Part shown: one piece after another, positions 54,901 through 63,680 of the stretch | Position numbering within the stretch: the stretch's first letter is position 1 | Layout of the letters: each line of letters opens with the position of its first letter | Origin: Pampus argenteus | Lineage: Eukaryota; Chordata; Actinopteri; Scombriformes; Stromateidae | Length of the DNA stretch: 64,000 nucleotides | Direction: 5' to 3' | NCBI GenBank assembly: GCA_036937835.1 | Contig: CM072881.1 | Location: forward strand, 352,501 to 416,500 | Notes under the pieces: generated by a model | Seen by the model: only the letters and a program-made list of their open reading frames with translations | Told to the model about the DNA's origin: nothing | Database searches by the model: none | Made by a program: the position numbers and the translations under genes

Positions 54901-57900
54901 GTTCCTATAGTGTCTAAAAGTAGATTGGGAGCCAGAGCTTTCAGCTATCAAGCTCCTCTTCTGTGGAATAAACTACCACTCTGTGTTCGGGAGGCAGACA
55001 CGATCAACACCTTTAAGAGTAGACTTAAGACTTTCCTGTTTGATAAAGCTTATAATTAGGGCTTGCTCAGGTCATCCCTTAGTTATGCTGCCATAGAACT
55101 AGACTGCTGGGGGACTCACATACTCTTTCGCTCTCTCTCTCTCATTCTCTCTCTCTCCTTATCTATCCATCTATCTAATCCATCTATCTGTCATGTTATT
55201 AATTAAACTTCTTCCCCGGAGTTTCTGTGCTCTCTCGTCCAGCAGGTTCTTGTGGACTGTGTCTGCTGCTGTGGTCCTGCGTGGCGTCTACTGCATGTGT
55301 TGTCGCCATCATCATTGTTGCCATATCCCCATTACAGTTTATAGTTATGTAATGATTTGCTGCTACTGTAATAATTCATCATTCATTGTAACCTATTCTT
55401 ATCATCTATTGTAATTCATTATTATTCATTGTGAGTGTACAATATGTGTGTGTTGATTTGTTCTGTACATGTGACATCATTGCACGTCTGTCCGTCCTGG
55501 GAGAGGGATCCCTCCTCTGTGGCTCTTCCTGAGGTTTCTTCCACCTTTTTCCCTGTTAAAAGGTTTTTTGGTGGGCAAGTTTTTCCTCACTCGAATCGAG
55601 GGTCTAAGGACAGAGGGTGTCACTCCCTGTACAGATTGTAAAGCCCTCTGAAACAAATGTATTTTGTGATTTTGGGCTATATAAATAAAATTTGATTTGA
55701 TTTGATTTGATTTATGAACTATGAAGTGCCATCCTAACCTATAGGGTTCAATATGATGACGGTCCACCTTTTGCAGCTATTACAGCTTCAACTCTTCTGG
55801 GAAGACTGTCCACAAGTTTGCGGAGTGTGTTTATAGGAAAAGCGCATTGGTGAGGTCACACACTGATGTTGGTAGAGAAGGCCTGGCTCTCAGTCTCCGC
55901 TCCAATCTCCAGAAGATTGAAATTGCGTTTCACGAGACTCCTTTTTGCACAGTAAGTAAACAAAAATACTAATATAGACAATTACAGTGATGTAGCAACT
56001 GACTGTGCAGAAAGTCAGCAAACCTCTTTGAACTCCCCTCTCTGTCAGTTTACATGGCCTACCACTTTGTGGCTGAGTTGCTGTTGTTCCCATACTCTTC
56101 CATTTTCTTATAATAAAGCCAACAGTTGACTTTGGAATATTTAGGAGCGAGGAAGTTTGACTGCACAGGTGGCATCCTATGACAGGAGGCATCCTGAGAC
56201 CAGCCTATTATTTCACAAATGTTTGTAGAAACAGTCTCCATGCCTAATTGCTTGCTTTTATACACCTGTGGCCAGGCCAAGTGATAAGGCCACCTGATTC
56301 TGGTCATTTGGATGGGTGGCCAAATACTTTTGGCAATATAGTGTATAATACAATACAATACAACATATAATGTCATGTCACATACACACACTGGTTTTCA
56401 AACATGCTCAAGAATTCATAACTAATCACATGACAGTATATACTGTAAGGACAAGGTGAGATCACATCAAAATCATGTTTTTCAAGAAATTATTTAACTT
56501 ATTTGCATAATTCTTTTTTCAGAGTGAGATGATGAGTTCAATACAAATCTCATGTATGTGTGTTTCGTACAGAGCTAAAGAAGGGATATGCATATATTTA
56601 AATGTTGAAATACTTCCTTTAATTCCTTTAATATCTCTCAATATTGATGAGTGCTACTGTCTATTCACTGAATTTGCCAAAAACAGAAGTACGTATCTTA
56701 TAATTTATATACAACTGCTCCTTAACTGAATTCAAGTTTCTTTCTTTCACTTGCATAATAATTGCTTGGACAAGTAGGAAGGACTACAAATAGCCCAGTT
56801 TATTCTTAGGTCTGTATAGTACTAGATACAAAATAAAATGAACCAAAGTAAGCATTTGATTTCTCTGTACACAACCCTATGACTAAAAAGATAAATCTTC
56901 TCTGTCGATTTCTTTTTTGATGCTATGAATCCCGTTGTTGGTGTTGATATTTACTTTATGAGAGCTTACTTTATGGTTGATAGCAGGTTGACAGTCCTCC
57001 AGGCGAACACCAAAAGCCTTAGGACTGCCTGTCTTCTTAGTTTTCTTCATGATATTGATGCCCCATGGTGCCTTGTTGTCATCTGAGTGCACACACACAC
57101 ACACACACACACACACAGATATCAACACACATTTAAATTGGTTTATGATTTATATCCACAAGGAAAGTCAACTTGGTAATGGCACAGAAAACTGATATAA
57201 ATTAACTATCCAATACCAATTTTTTTCTGATATACTAACTGACACCCTGTATACCAATACCTGTTTTAAACAAACAGCAGTTTGTACTTTGGTGAACACA
57301 GGGCAGTGCAGAGCCATGTTTGTACCCACCAGCTCTGGATGATCGGTTCACTGAGGTGTTGTCAGTCTTAGCTAAGAGGAAGGGAGGCATCATACGGTGA
57401 GCTCTGGGAGAAGAATCCGGCTTGTTACCTGTCAGACTGCACAGATTGAGACAAAAGACAAAAGCTGCGATTAAATTTCAGTAAATAAGTGGGCAGAGGA
57501 ACTCTGCATTCTTCTTCAGGTCTTAATCTTCTAATAGTGACCTCAGTTTTATGTAAAAAAATAAAAAAATCAACCGCCTTGTTATTCTCTTTTTGGAAAC
57601 TGCAGTTTAAGTTATTGTTTGTGACAAGTGTACAGCCCAGAGCCCAACTCCTGACCTGTGTTTTCTGTAGTCATTCAGCTTCTTGTTGATGAGAGCTTGT
57701 CTTGAGAAACCAATCTCCTGGAATAAATTAAAAGTAGTAAAATTACTTCCGTATATGTGTGTTTGTGTAAATTGTATAAAATTAACTAAGTCTAGTCTAA
57801 CCTCGTTGTCGGTCTTGCTATTCTCCCTGATGACCCTGATCCAGGCCAGCATGTCATCCCTGTCCTCAGCCTGCAGCAGGTACTCACAGAAGTCCTGTGT

Positions 57901-60900
57901 GGTCAGCCTCAGGGTATGCTTACGCTTGGTTTCACTGTAGGCGATGTCGATCAGACAGCAGTGGATGCTGATTGGGGGATGCTCGTCTTGGCTGGGCCCT
58001 GCTCCCGCCCCGTGAAGGACAGCCTCTCGCTTGTCCTTGTAGAGGAAGAGCGAATGGGAACGGAGCACGGAGAAGACGCGTTTCCACGGTCGCATGCCAC
58101 CACCGACTTTCTACATAAGCAGAGGAATAAAAAGTTTTAAAACATCATTAACTAAACTCCTAACCCAAACAGCTATTAATCAATCACAGCTTAGCAACTG
58201 TAACTAGGCACAGCAGACCTGTCAGTCTTTATGTTTCTCCATATGTTGAAGTGGTGTACATGGACGTGTTGTAAGAGATACTGTATCCAATCTATGGTTG
58301 TGCCCTTCAAAAACCAAAAGAGTGAGCAGAGCACACTCATATACTCAGTAATACCTATCATACTCTGATTATGAGTATGATAGGTATTATTGTATGTTGC
58401 AGTAAAAAGAGTATGCTGTGTAAGTGTAGAGGTGGACTTGAGTTGACTGGTTCTGTCATATGAGTTAGCCAAACACATAAAAAAAAATTACCCTGAGATG
58501 AAATATCCAACTAACTCATGAAGTAAATGTTAATTAGTCAACATTAGTTACACCTAGTAAAATCTGCTAGTCACAGTGTACATTTTAGTCAGCAAAATTG
58601 ACAGTTGCTGTCGAAAAATGAGAGGCTGCTTTTGTCTGCAATCCAGAACCCACTGCTTCATAAAAAATAACACAAATTTCAAATGGTAAATCTGCTGTTA
58701 TTGTAAACTACAAACATGCAGTGTCAGATTGGAAAGCTTTACAGACATTAGGGAGATGTACACATATGAGCAGTATGTTGTACCTTTCCCTTCTCTGTGA
58801 GGATCTGTTTGTAGTACAGCCAGCCCTCCTTGCGTACATCACTAAAGGTGATGGTTTCCAGTTCAGAGGTGGAGTGGCGCTTGGAACGAGTCTCCTCCTG
58901 GGCTCGCAAGCTCTCAAGAGACTAAAACACAATATATGGATATTAAAGCATACACACAGTGTTTATTGCGTTGCTGGAAAATAAAAAAATATAGAGGTAT
59001 ATATAATATATACCTACTCACCCCATCAGTGAAAAAGCTCTTGACTCTTTTTGGTAGTTTGCTATGGAACAGAAAGCACACAAGTAAAACAGCATGCATT
59101 TAGAGTTTAGACAGTCTGTATTTTATCATTGGTTAGTGACTACTCAGAATGACTTGAATATAAGTTATAACAATCAACATGCCAAAAAGTAGAGAATAGA
59201 CTTCACTGTGATAACTTAGTGTTAAATCACCTACAACTACGATATGCAGCTTTATATACATATCATAGATGTTAATCTGTGTAATTGCCAGTGGCTCTGT
59301 CTCTCTTAAATCCCCATTTAAATGTTTTTTTGTTTTTTTTTATTAAGTCTCAGGGATCATACTGCATAGGCCACTAGTGAAAGGTTAACTAAGTTATAAT
59401 AATAGTTTTTAGATAAGAACCCATTTTTGGTCAGAACGCCACTATTAAAGTGTCTCCAGATGTTCAGACGTACGAGAAGACATGGCCTTCTTCCCTGAAT
59501 GTATTGAGACCCTCGTCACAGGACTTGGATCTCTCAGGTGTGATGGCCAGCAGGTAAGAGGAGCGACGTCCTTTGATACTGCCTGGAAATACAAGTCACA
59601 AAGAAAAATAGAGGTATAGAATAGAATAAGTGATTTGTAGTGTCAAACTGAATTATTAATATGACATTAGCCATGTAGATGAATTACAGTTTAACATACA
59701 TATATTAATGGGATACTACTGACATTTTGACAGTTCAAGCTAGGCTACTGAGACTATTGATGAAAAGTATTTAATGACAAAAAGGAGACAGACATTTTTA
59801 TCCCAATGTAGCAAGAAAAAATGTGCCCTGGATGTCTCAAAATCAGACATCATTTTCTAACATGCAATATATGTATGTTAAAATCAGAATTTGTAGAATT
59901 TTTATTTGATTATCACATATTTTATCTTTTTCTTTTATAGCATTATTTTGATGCAAAGTACCTGGGGACATCATTATTTGACTAAAAATTCAGTTGTGTG
60001 CACCGTTAATGGCATACATTTAAACCAGTTTTCCTCCAGATTCTGGAATGAATGGTTGATCCAGTGTTAACAAATGAGGGTTAGGGTTAGGGTTAGGGTT
60101 CGGGTGCGAATTCAGAGGGTTCTGAATTAAGTGTGCCACGATATCACCACGAGGGCGCCATCAAAGTCGAAACTCTACACATAGCAGCTAGACAAATATG
60201 TCAACATGTCAGAATATTTGCTGATTTTATCAAGCATTACATAACCACTTGTTATTTTGACACAAAACACTGGCAATGGCCTCTGATGACTTTAATCCCA
60301 ATATACTGGAGAATACAGAGTATATTGGTTTAGCCCTTTCAGTATTTAGAGTGGGTGAGTAAGCCTCACTGTAGTCCTGAGAACAAAGTCGGACAAAGGG
60401 GGAGATGAAGGACAGGGTGGGTGAGACAGAGGTGGATGTAAGGGTGGCAATAGTGGAGATATGGGAACTAGACACCACAGAGCAGGCTGGTACATAGCAG
60501 GCCTGTAGGTCAGTACTAGGACTGGTGGGTTCACCTGCAAGTTCATCATCAGAGCAACCGAGGGGTGAGAGATGAGGGATTAAACACTGACAATACAAAA
60601 CAAGCCAGCTGAGGTTTTAGTTGTTAAAACATTTCTCTGAGGCAGAGTTAGTCTGGAGGCAGAAATGTTTTCTTATGGAGGGAAATCACATTGAATTTTA
60701 CTTAATTTTCTAAAAATTAGACTTGGGCGGTATCGCTGTATACCAGGGTATTTAGAAATATCAAAAGCAGAGTAAATGTAGTAGAGCAGCACTGTCCAAG
60801 AGCGTGGACTGGTTTGAGAAGTGGGGAACACAATAAAATGGGTGGAATGATTGCAATCTCAATCCCATTTCCTGCATTTCTACATTAGGGGAAACAAGTT

Positions 60901-63680
60901 GCTCATCATGCTGAATTTTGCCCGAATAGTACTAAATATGCTTAAGAAAAAGATGTCTTACTTTCTGCATCAATAGATGTGTCATTTGCAACTGCAATAA
61001 CAACAAACATGCAAAATGTATCAAAATCTAAGAATTTGAGACTTTTTTGGAAGTCACACACTTGTCAATACTTATATAAGAACAGTGTCAATGAATGCGT
61101 AAGCATTTTATGTTAGCTTTATTTTGAGTATCAGTTATATCTGTAATAGACCTACTGTATTTTATGTAGTTTACATGTGGCATATAGTAACGTTCTGTTT
61201 CAAGTACCACTTCCACTTTTCATCAAAACTGCAAAATACAGTCAGTCCCTGCTGCAGGTGACTGGACACACAAGTTTTTTTTTAACAAACCCCAAGCAGT
61301 AAGAGCTGGGCTTCAAACAGAGCGCCATGAAACCTCTGAAATATGTCTAAGTATGTAAACACAGCTCCGTCTATGTGGTACAAGGCTTCTCCAGTACAGC
61401 ATCAAACAAAATTTATAATCTATCTAGACAAATTTATAATTGCTGTTTAAGCTGAAATCAGCAGCTCAATTCACAATTTCAGACAGAATCTGACAACTAG
61501 TCAAAAAGTAGTGTTTTAAGATCAATTTCTGTGGTTAAAGAGTCACTGGTGGAATTTGGGCTCCAGGTCTCTATTTTCGCTCATTGACTCTGTAAGATAT
61601 ACTGCAGAAGCAGCAATTCAAAGTTTATGCCTGCTGAAAAATGAAAAAAAATATGAGATATTCTCATTATGTTTGTGGTAAATGAATACAGTAAATGAGA
61701 CAGTGTTAAATTTAATTGTTTTATCTCTGAATTTTTGCCTTGTACTTCCACCTAAGCGGTCATATTCATAATGCAATTTCCATGCAGTTAGCAGTCTGTG
61801 GGTCAGGTGGGTGCATGCTTTTACGTATCTTTTAAAAAAAATAGAAATACCATCATACACTGTATACCCAGGTGATGTGTCAGGAATGTATGAAAAAATA
61901 GATAATGTACAAGCCTAAAAGGTAGATATTTGAGCTTGATTTTGCAGTTACATTAGCCAGGAAAGGATAGAAAGAAAATAATAGAAACTTTAACAGTGCA
62001 CTCCTCAAGGCTCACATAAATTTATTTAATGACTGAAGAGCTCTGTTGCAACTGAGATAAAAAAAATACTGTTTAAAATACACATATATGTGTCTCTCTA
62101 TAACTAACACATCATGTAATCACATTTAGTTTTTAGATTTGTAACAAAATAAACAATTCAAGCGAAATACACTATATTCCACAGCATTATCAGGACGATT
62201 TGATAAATATTGCGTTGACAAGGTGTGACATCTGGAAGCTGTATTAAGTCAGTTGCTACAAGCTCTAAAGAGAAGGTCACTAACCTATGAAGGGAATAGA
62301 GGAAGAGGAGTCATATGCATGCTGTGCCAGGCTACCATTGGCCCTGCGGTTGGTGCCTGGCCCCCCAGACACAGAAGAGGGAGTCCCATGTGAAGCTGTC
62401 AAACCCGAGGACTCCACAGGTGAGTTGTAATGAGGATGTTGAAGGGCCGGGGTCCGGTGACCCGAAGGCAGTTTCTGCCTCAGGACCACCTCTTGATTCA
62501 GGGAAATAGGGGAGATGACTTCCCTGTCTTCAAGCCTGGCTCTCTCCTCCTCAGACAGTGACCAGGGCACCATTCCTCCATCACTGTCAGCTGGGCTGCT
62601 TCTGCTGCCAGGGCTCCAGTTGAGGTGAGTGCCATTGTAGCTGGGCTCTCTAAAGGGGTGTGCCTGCGGGAGGAAGTGGCCAGCTTTGCGGGAGAAAGAA
62701 GGGCTGTAGCTTTTGTAGTCTACCTCTTTTACTTGCCTTGTTTGAGGTTCAGCTACCTGCTGACCTGACTGCCTGCCACTCGGAGGCAATGTAGAGGAGG
62801 ATGTGATTGGGGTTGTTGCTGTGGTTTGCTGCAGATGCCCTCCTGAGGCTTTCTGGTCTTTCTGCTCTCTGAATTTTATCATTTGGGAGCCTTGTGAAGG
62901 CTGTTCAAAGTGTGGTGGGACCAGTACAGAGGCTTGTGCCAGCATTTCCACAGAACGCCCATAGTTGTGCTCATACTCGGCATAGGCTGCCAGCAAGCTC
63001 TCTGAACACGACCTGCTCCCCGATCCTGATATACCACCCCAGCCTCCCAGCCAATAGGAATCATGAGAAGCAGCCGCTGCCTGGTTGTGGTACAGGAGGG
63101 TCTCTCTTCTACATTGAATTGTGGACGTCATGGAGGCAGGTGCTGGTCTGGGACCTAGCTCCAACCCCAGCCCCAGCTCTGCTAAATGGTCCTGAGATAT
63201 GCTGTGGTTGTGGGGTGACATGTGTTCAGCTGCCTCAGCCTGGCTGTAGTACCAGTCCGACAAAGCCTGATGGCAGAGGGCATCAGTTTGAGCACGGGCA
63301 GAGACTGGCAAGCTGTTCTTCCGTTGTGGAGGCAGAGTTGCAGAGGCAATGGCAGCATTGTGATTAGCAAAGTGAAAGTCCAGCGCACTAAAGGCTGATG
63401 AGGAGCGGCCTCTGTGCCGCCCCAATGGAGCATCCTCAGGACCCCTCGACCAGCCAGAGGTGGGGGTAAAAGCAGCAGGGAGGCAGTTGTCCAGTGACAA
63501 GGTGGTGTAGCTTGGTCTGCACTGCCAGTTGTCCAGGATACTGTGGAGGTTGTGGCTGGGCTGTGGGGCAGTGGAGCTGGGCTTGGTGGAAGGGTAACAG
63601 AGAGGCGGTGGCTCAGGGAGGTTCTGGGCCTCACCTGAATATGGCTTGTTGCCTTTCAGGTAGGCATCCTGGGAGTATGC
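45029..63680 (-). CDS. arhgap23: Rho GTPase-activating protein 23, 18 exons, N-terminus outside window
   Basis: Multidomain RhoGAP that stimulates GTP hydrolysis by Rho-family GTPases. Eighteen minus-strand exons join in phase and encode 1364 residues of the protein: 62285-63680, 60370-60534, 59474-59582, 59022-59061, 58784-58921, 57802-58110, 57656-57717, 57330-57436, 56970-57082, 49287-49439, 49083-49161, 48744-48817, 48500-48589, 48278-48403, 48117-48161, 47892-47985, 46078-46109 and 45029-45991. The PH domain runs from KEGWLYYKQI to DMLAWIRVIREN. The RhoGAP domain has the arginine finger GIYRVPG and LFGP-type LVFGPTLVR. The PDZ domain of the family would be encoded beyond 64000. APWGINIMKKTKK and FGVRLEDCQPA fit ARHGAP23 better than ARHGAP21; the acbd4 linkage agrees. 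Confidence 0.92.
46078..46109 (-). CDS. arhgap23: arhgap23 32-bp micro-exon
   Basis: Encodes DSTTGDSLKSK across the junction, matching GSDSTT...KSK of mammalian ARHGAP23. Donor AAG|GTAAGC. Confidence 0.85.
47892..47985 (-). CDS. arhgap23: arhgap23 exon after RhoGAP domain
   Basis: Encodes APDDRQEMQPVPNIDHLLSN and IGRPGMPGEAS; the VPNI.YLLPNIGR motif is conserved in the family. A (CA)n tract (47989-48010) precedes the acceptor. Confidence 0.92.
48117..48161 (-). CDS. arhgap23: arhgap23 45-bp exon
   Basis: Encodes YDWFFSEGELDKVEK, the end of the RhoGAP region. Phase 0 at both ends. Confidence 0.92.
48278..48403 (-). CDS. arhgap23: arhgap23 RhoGAP exon 5
   Basis: 42 codons: [20 protein letters not shown] then NMADMVTHMPDRYKIVETLI. 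It contains the conserved Asn of RNLALVFGP that contacts the GTPase. Confidence 0.95.
48500..48589 (-). CDS. arhgap23: arhgap23 RhoGAP exon 4
   Basis: 30 codons: IHNLPDYYYHTLKFLVGHLK then KVADNSEKNK, the LP..HY.TLKFL...L..VA....NKM RhoGAP motif. Confidence 0.95.
48744..48817 (-). CDS. arhgap23: arhgap23 RhoGAP exon 3
   Basis: Encodes KYNYFIDANRIEDAEDRLKT plus MKKL, matching the Y.DFI.ANRIED segment. Confidence 0.94.
49083..49161 (-). CDS. arhgap23: arhgap23 RhoGAP exon 2
   Basis: Encodes [20 protein letters not shown] and EPLFTD. KxFFRxLPEPL is a core RhoGAP motif. Acceptor TCCACAG; donor G|GTGCGT. Confidence 0.95.
49287..49439 (-). CDS. arhgap23: arhgap23 RhoGAP exon 1, arginine finger
   Basis: 51 codons: FVPLIVEMCCGVVEETGLEY, then TGIYRVPGNNAMVSNLQEHL. 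The Arg of GIYRVPG is the catalytic arginine finger of RhoGAPs and is intact. Confidence 0.95.
49666..50278 (+). repeat. gypsy 5' LTR, interrupted by an L2 tail
   Basis: Matches the 3' LTR before about 49772 and after about 50159; between these lies L2 copy H. Confidence 0.92.
49773..50158 (+). mobile_element. L2-like LINE 3' end (copy H) in a gypsy LTR
   Basis: L2 3' UTR from AGGTTCCACTGCTA to a GATTGATTGATT tail. Near its start a TCACAGGTTCCACTGCTA segment is duplicated. Confidence 0.88.
50525..53378 (+). mobile_element. CR1/Rex-like LINE (jockey superfamily), near-complete ORF2 with breaks
   Basis: ORF segments in order: RIVYTRDQLLGLR, SVIMGNVRSLPNKLEELTAL, CFTET then a stop, KKKGGGVAVFVNDRWC, ISGDFNHASLSSALPTC (endonuclease), KRRVKQWSEETSARL, NNKPWVTPEIKALLNEKKRV, then RT: VALTSHLMKTMDRIILRHLR, LQFAYQPGIGVDDTVLYLLH, FSSAFNTI-like and GAPQGTVLSPFLFTLYTSDF. 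The catalytic box is SSDD in place of YSDD/YADD. C-terminal ERRMLAKLTSIMDNSSHPLH is intact. Several frameshifts. Family placement between CR1, L2 and Rex1 is not certain. Confidence 0.83.
53384..53760 (+). pseudogene. gypsy pol C-terminal remnant
   Basis: Encodes SHVIKLSDGRLFRRHKDHVR and, after a stop, RRSQRTRKPPDR-like residues: the GRxxxRHxDHxR end of Ty3/gypsy integrases with its usual Pro-rich tail. gag, protease, RT and the integrase core are missing. Confidence 0.78.
53919..54153 (+). repeat. gypsy 3' LTR
   Basis: 235 bp, TG...CA ends, intact relative to the interrupted 5' copy. Preceded by the polypurine tract. Confidence 0.92.
54282..56343 (-). mobile_element. Tc1/mariner element, internally deleted and split by an L2
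   Basis: Ends CACATATTGCCCAAAGTATA and the complement of TACTTTTGGCAATATAGTG are inverted repeats; TA lies at 54280-54281 and 56344-56345. The minus strand keeps the HTH segment LLNIPKSTVGFIIRKWKSMG with TATQPQSGRPCKLTERG, then jumps to the C-terminal end LVDSLPRRVEAVIAAKGGP; the DDE core is deleted. L2 copy I is inserted at 54340-55713. Confidence 0.88.
54340..55713 (+). mobile_element. L2-like LINE, 5'-truncated (copy I)
   Basis: Flanked by ATGAACTATAAAGTG (54325-54339) and ATGAACTATGAAGTG (55714-55728). It encodes the ORF2 C-terminal segment from SDKTEVLVIGPKHLR to LKTFLFDKAYN, open to 55059, followed by the (CT)n-bearing 3' UTR and the TTTGATTTGATTT tail. Confidence 0.93.
56344..56969. 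other. arhgap23 intron sequence next to exon 56970-57082
   Basis: About 625 bp of AT-rich intron; no element recognised. Confidence 0.4.
56970..57082 (-). CDS. arhgap23: arhgap23 exon before RhoGAP domain
   Basis: Encodes DNKAPWGINIMKKTKKTGSP and AFGVRLEDCQPAINHK. A (CA)n tract (57090-57117) sits immediately upstream of its acceptor. Donor AAA|GTAAGC. The following intron is 7.5 kb and full of transposons. Confidence 0.92.
57330..57436 (-). CDS. arhgap23: arhgap23 linker exon
   Basis: Encodes LTGNKPDSSPRAHRMM and FLLAKTDNTSVNRSSRA. The acceptor is taken as TGTGCAG because it completes the split Ser codon; a second AG six bases later is possible. Donor GCTG|GTGGGT. Confidence 0.8.
57656..57717 (-). 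CDS. arhgap23: arhgap23 62-bp exon
   Basis: Encodes EIGFSRQALINKKLNDYRKH plus two bases; LINKKLNDYRK follows the PH domain in ARHGAP21/23. Donor CAG|GTCAGG. Confidence 0.92.
57802..58110 (-). CDS. arhgap23: arhgap23 exon, PH domain core
   Basis: 103 codons with RPWKRVFSVLRSHSLFLYKD, the CLIDIAYSETKRKHTLRLTT core and the C-terminal helix EDRDDMLAWIRVIRENSK. In ARHGAP21 this PH region binds ARF; that role is inferred here. Confidence 0.94.
58349..58389. repeat. Perfect hairpin, 17-bp arms, 7-nt loop
   Basis: TAATACCTATCATACTC (58349-58365), loop TGATTAT, then its exact complement (58373-58389). In an arhgap23 intron. Confidence 0.93.
58784..58921 (-). CDS. arhgap23: arhgap23 exon, start of PH domain
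   Basis: 46 codons: SLESLRAQEETRSKRHSTSE, then FSDVRKEGWLYYKQILTEKG. The KEGWLYYKQ strand opens the PH domain. Confidence 0.93.
59022..59061 (-). CDS. arhgap23: arhgap23 40-bp exon
   Basis: Encodes KLPKRVKSFFTDG, matching the conserved SFFTDGSLD segment across the next junction. Donor GGG|GTGAGT. Confidence 0.9.
59474..59582 (-). CDS. arhgap23: arhgap23 exon, region before PH domain
   Basis: Encodes SIKGRRSSYLLAITPERSKS and CDEGLNTFREEGHVFS. Acceptor TTTCCAG; donor TC|GTACGT. Confidence 0.92.
59583..60369. other. arhgap23 intron with interstitial telomere-type repeat
   Basis: 787-bp intron between the exons at 60370 and 59582. AT-rich apart from the TTAGGG tract. Confidence 0.6.
60078..60104 (+). 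repeat. Interstitial (TTAGGG)n tract
   Basis: GGG followed by three exact TTAGGG units and one changed unit (TTCGGG), the vertebrate telomere repeat, inside an intron. Confidence 0.93.
60370..60534 (-). CDS. arhgap23: arhgap23 exon, easily missed
   Basis: 165 bp, phase 1 at both ends, acceptor CTTGCAG and donor ACA|GTGAGG. It encodes EPTSPSTDLQACYVPACSVV through FISPFVRLCSQDY. The neighbours then read CSQDY-SSIKGRRSSYLL, as in mammalian ARHGAP21/23. Without it the frame also stays open, so it may be a cassette exon. Confidence 0.88.
60535..62284. other. arhgap23 intron, 1.75 kb
   Basis: AT-rich. A GACTTGGGCGGTATCGCTGT segment near 60720 looks like the start of a hAT-type MITE, but no second terminus was found. 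No other element or exon was seen. Confidence 0.4.
62285..63680 (-). CDS. arhgap23: arhgap23 large Ser/Pro-rich exon
   Basis: 1396-bp exon opening with AYSQDAYLKGNKPYSGEAQN (conserved in ARHGAP21/23) after acceptor TTCTCAG. It contains ALSDWYYSQAEAAEH, DYKSYSPSFSRKAGHFLPQA and REPSYNGTHLNW, all mostly disordered. It ends SIPFI plus one base at donor GTTAGT, phase 1. Confidence 0.92.

Noticed and set aside
55477..55767. Recurrent minus-strand frame with QSVQGVTPSVLRPSIRV, also seen near 9000, 15700, 23200 and 39500
   Set aside because: It recurs because it is the antisense of the L2 3' UTR repeat; copies carry indels and stops, so coding conservation is not shown.
60719..60765. A complete hAT MITE
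   Set aside because: Only one terminus-like segment is visible; no matching second end or duplication found.
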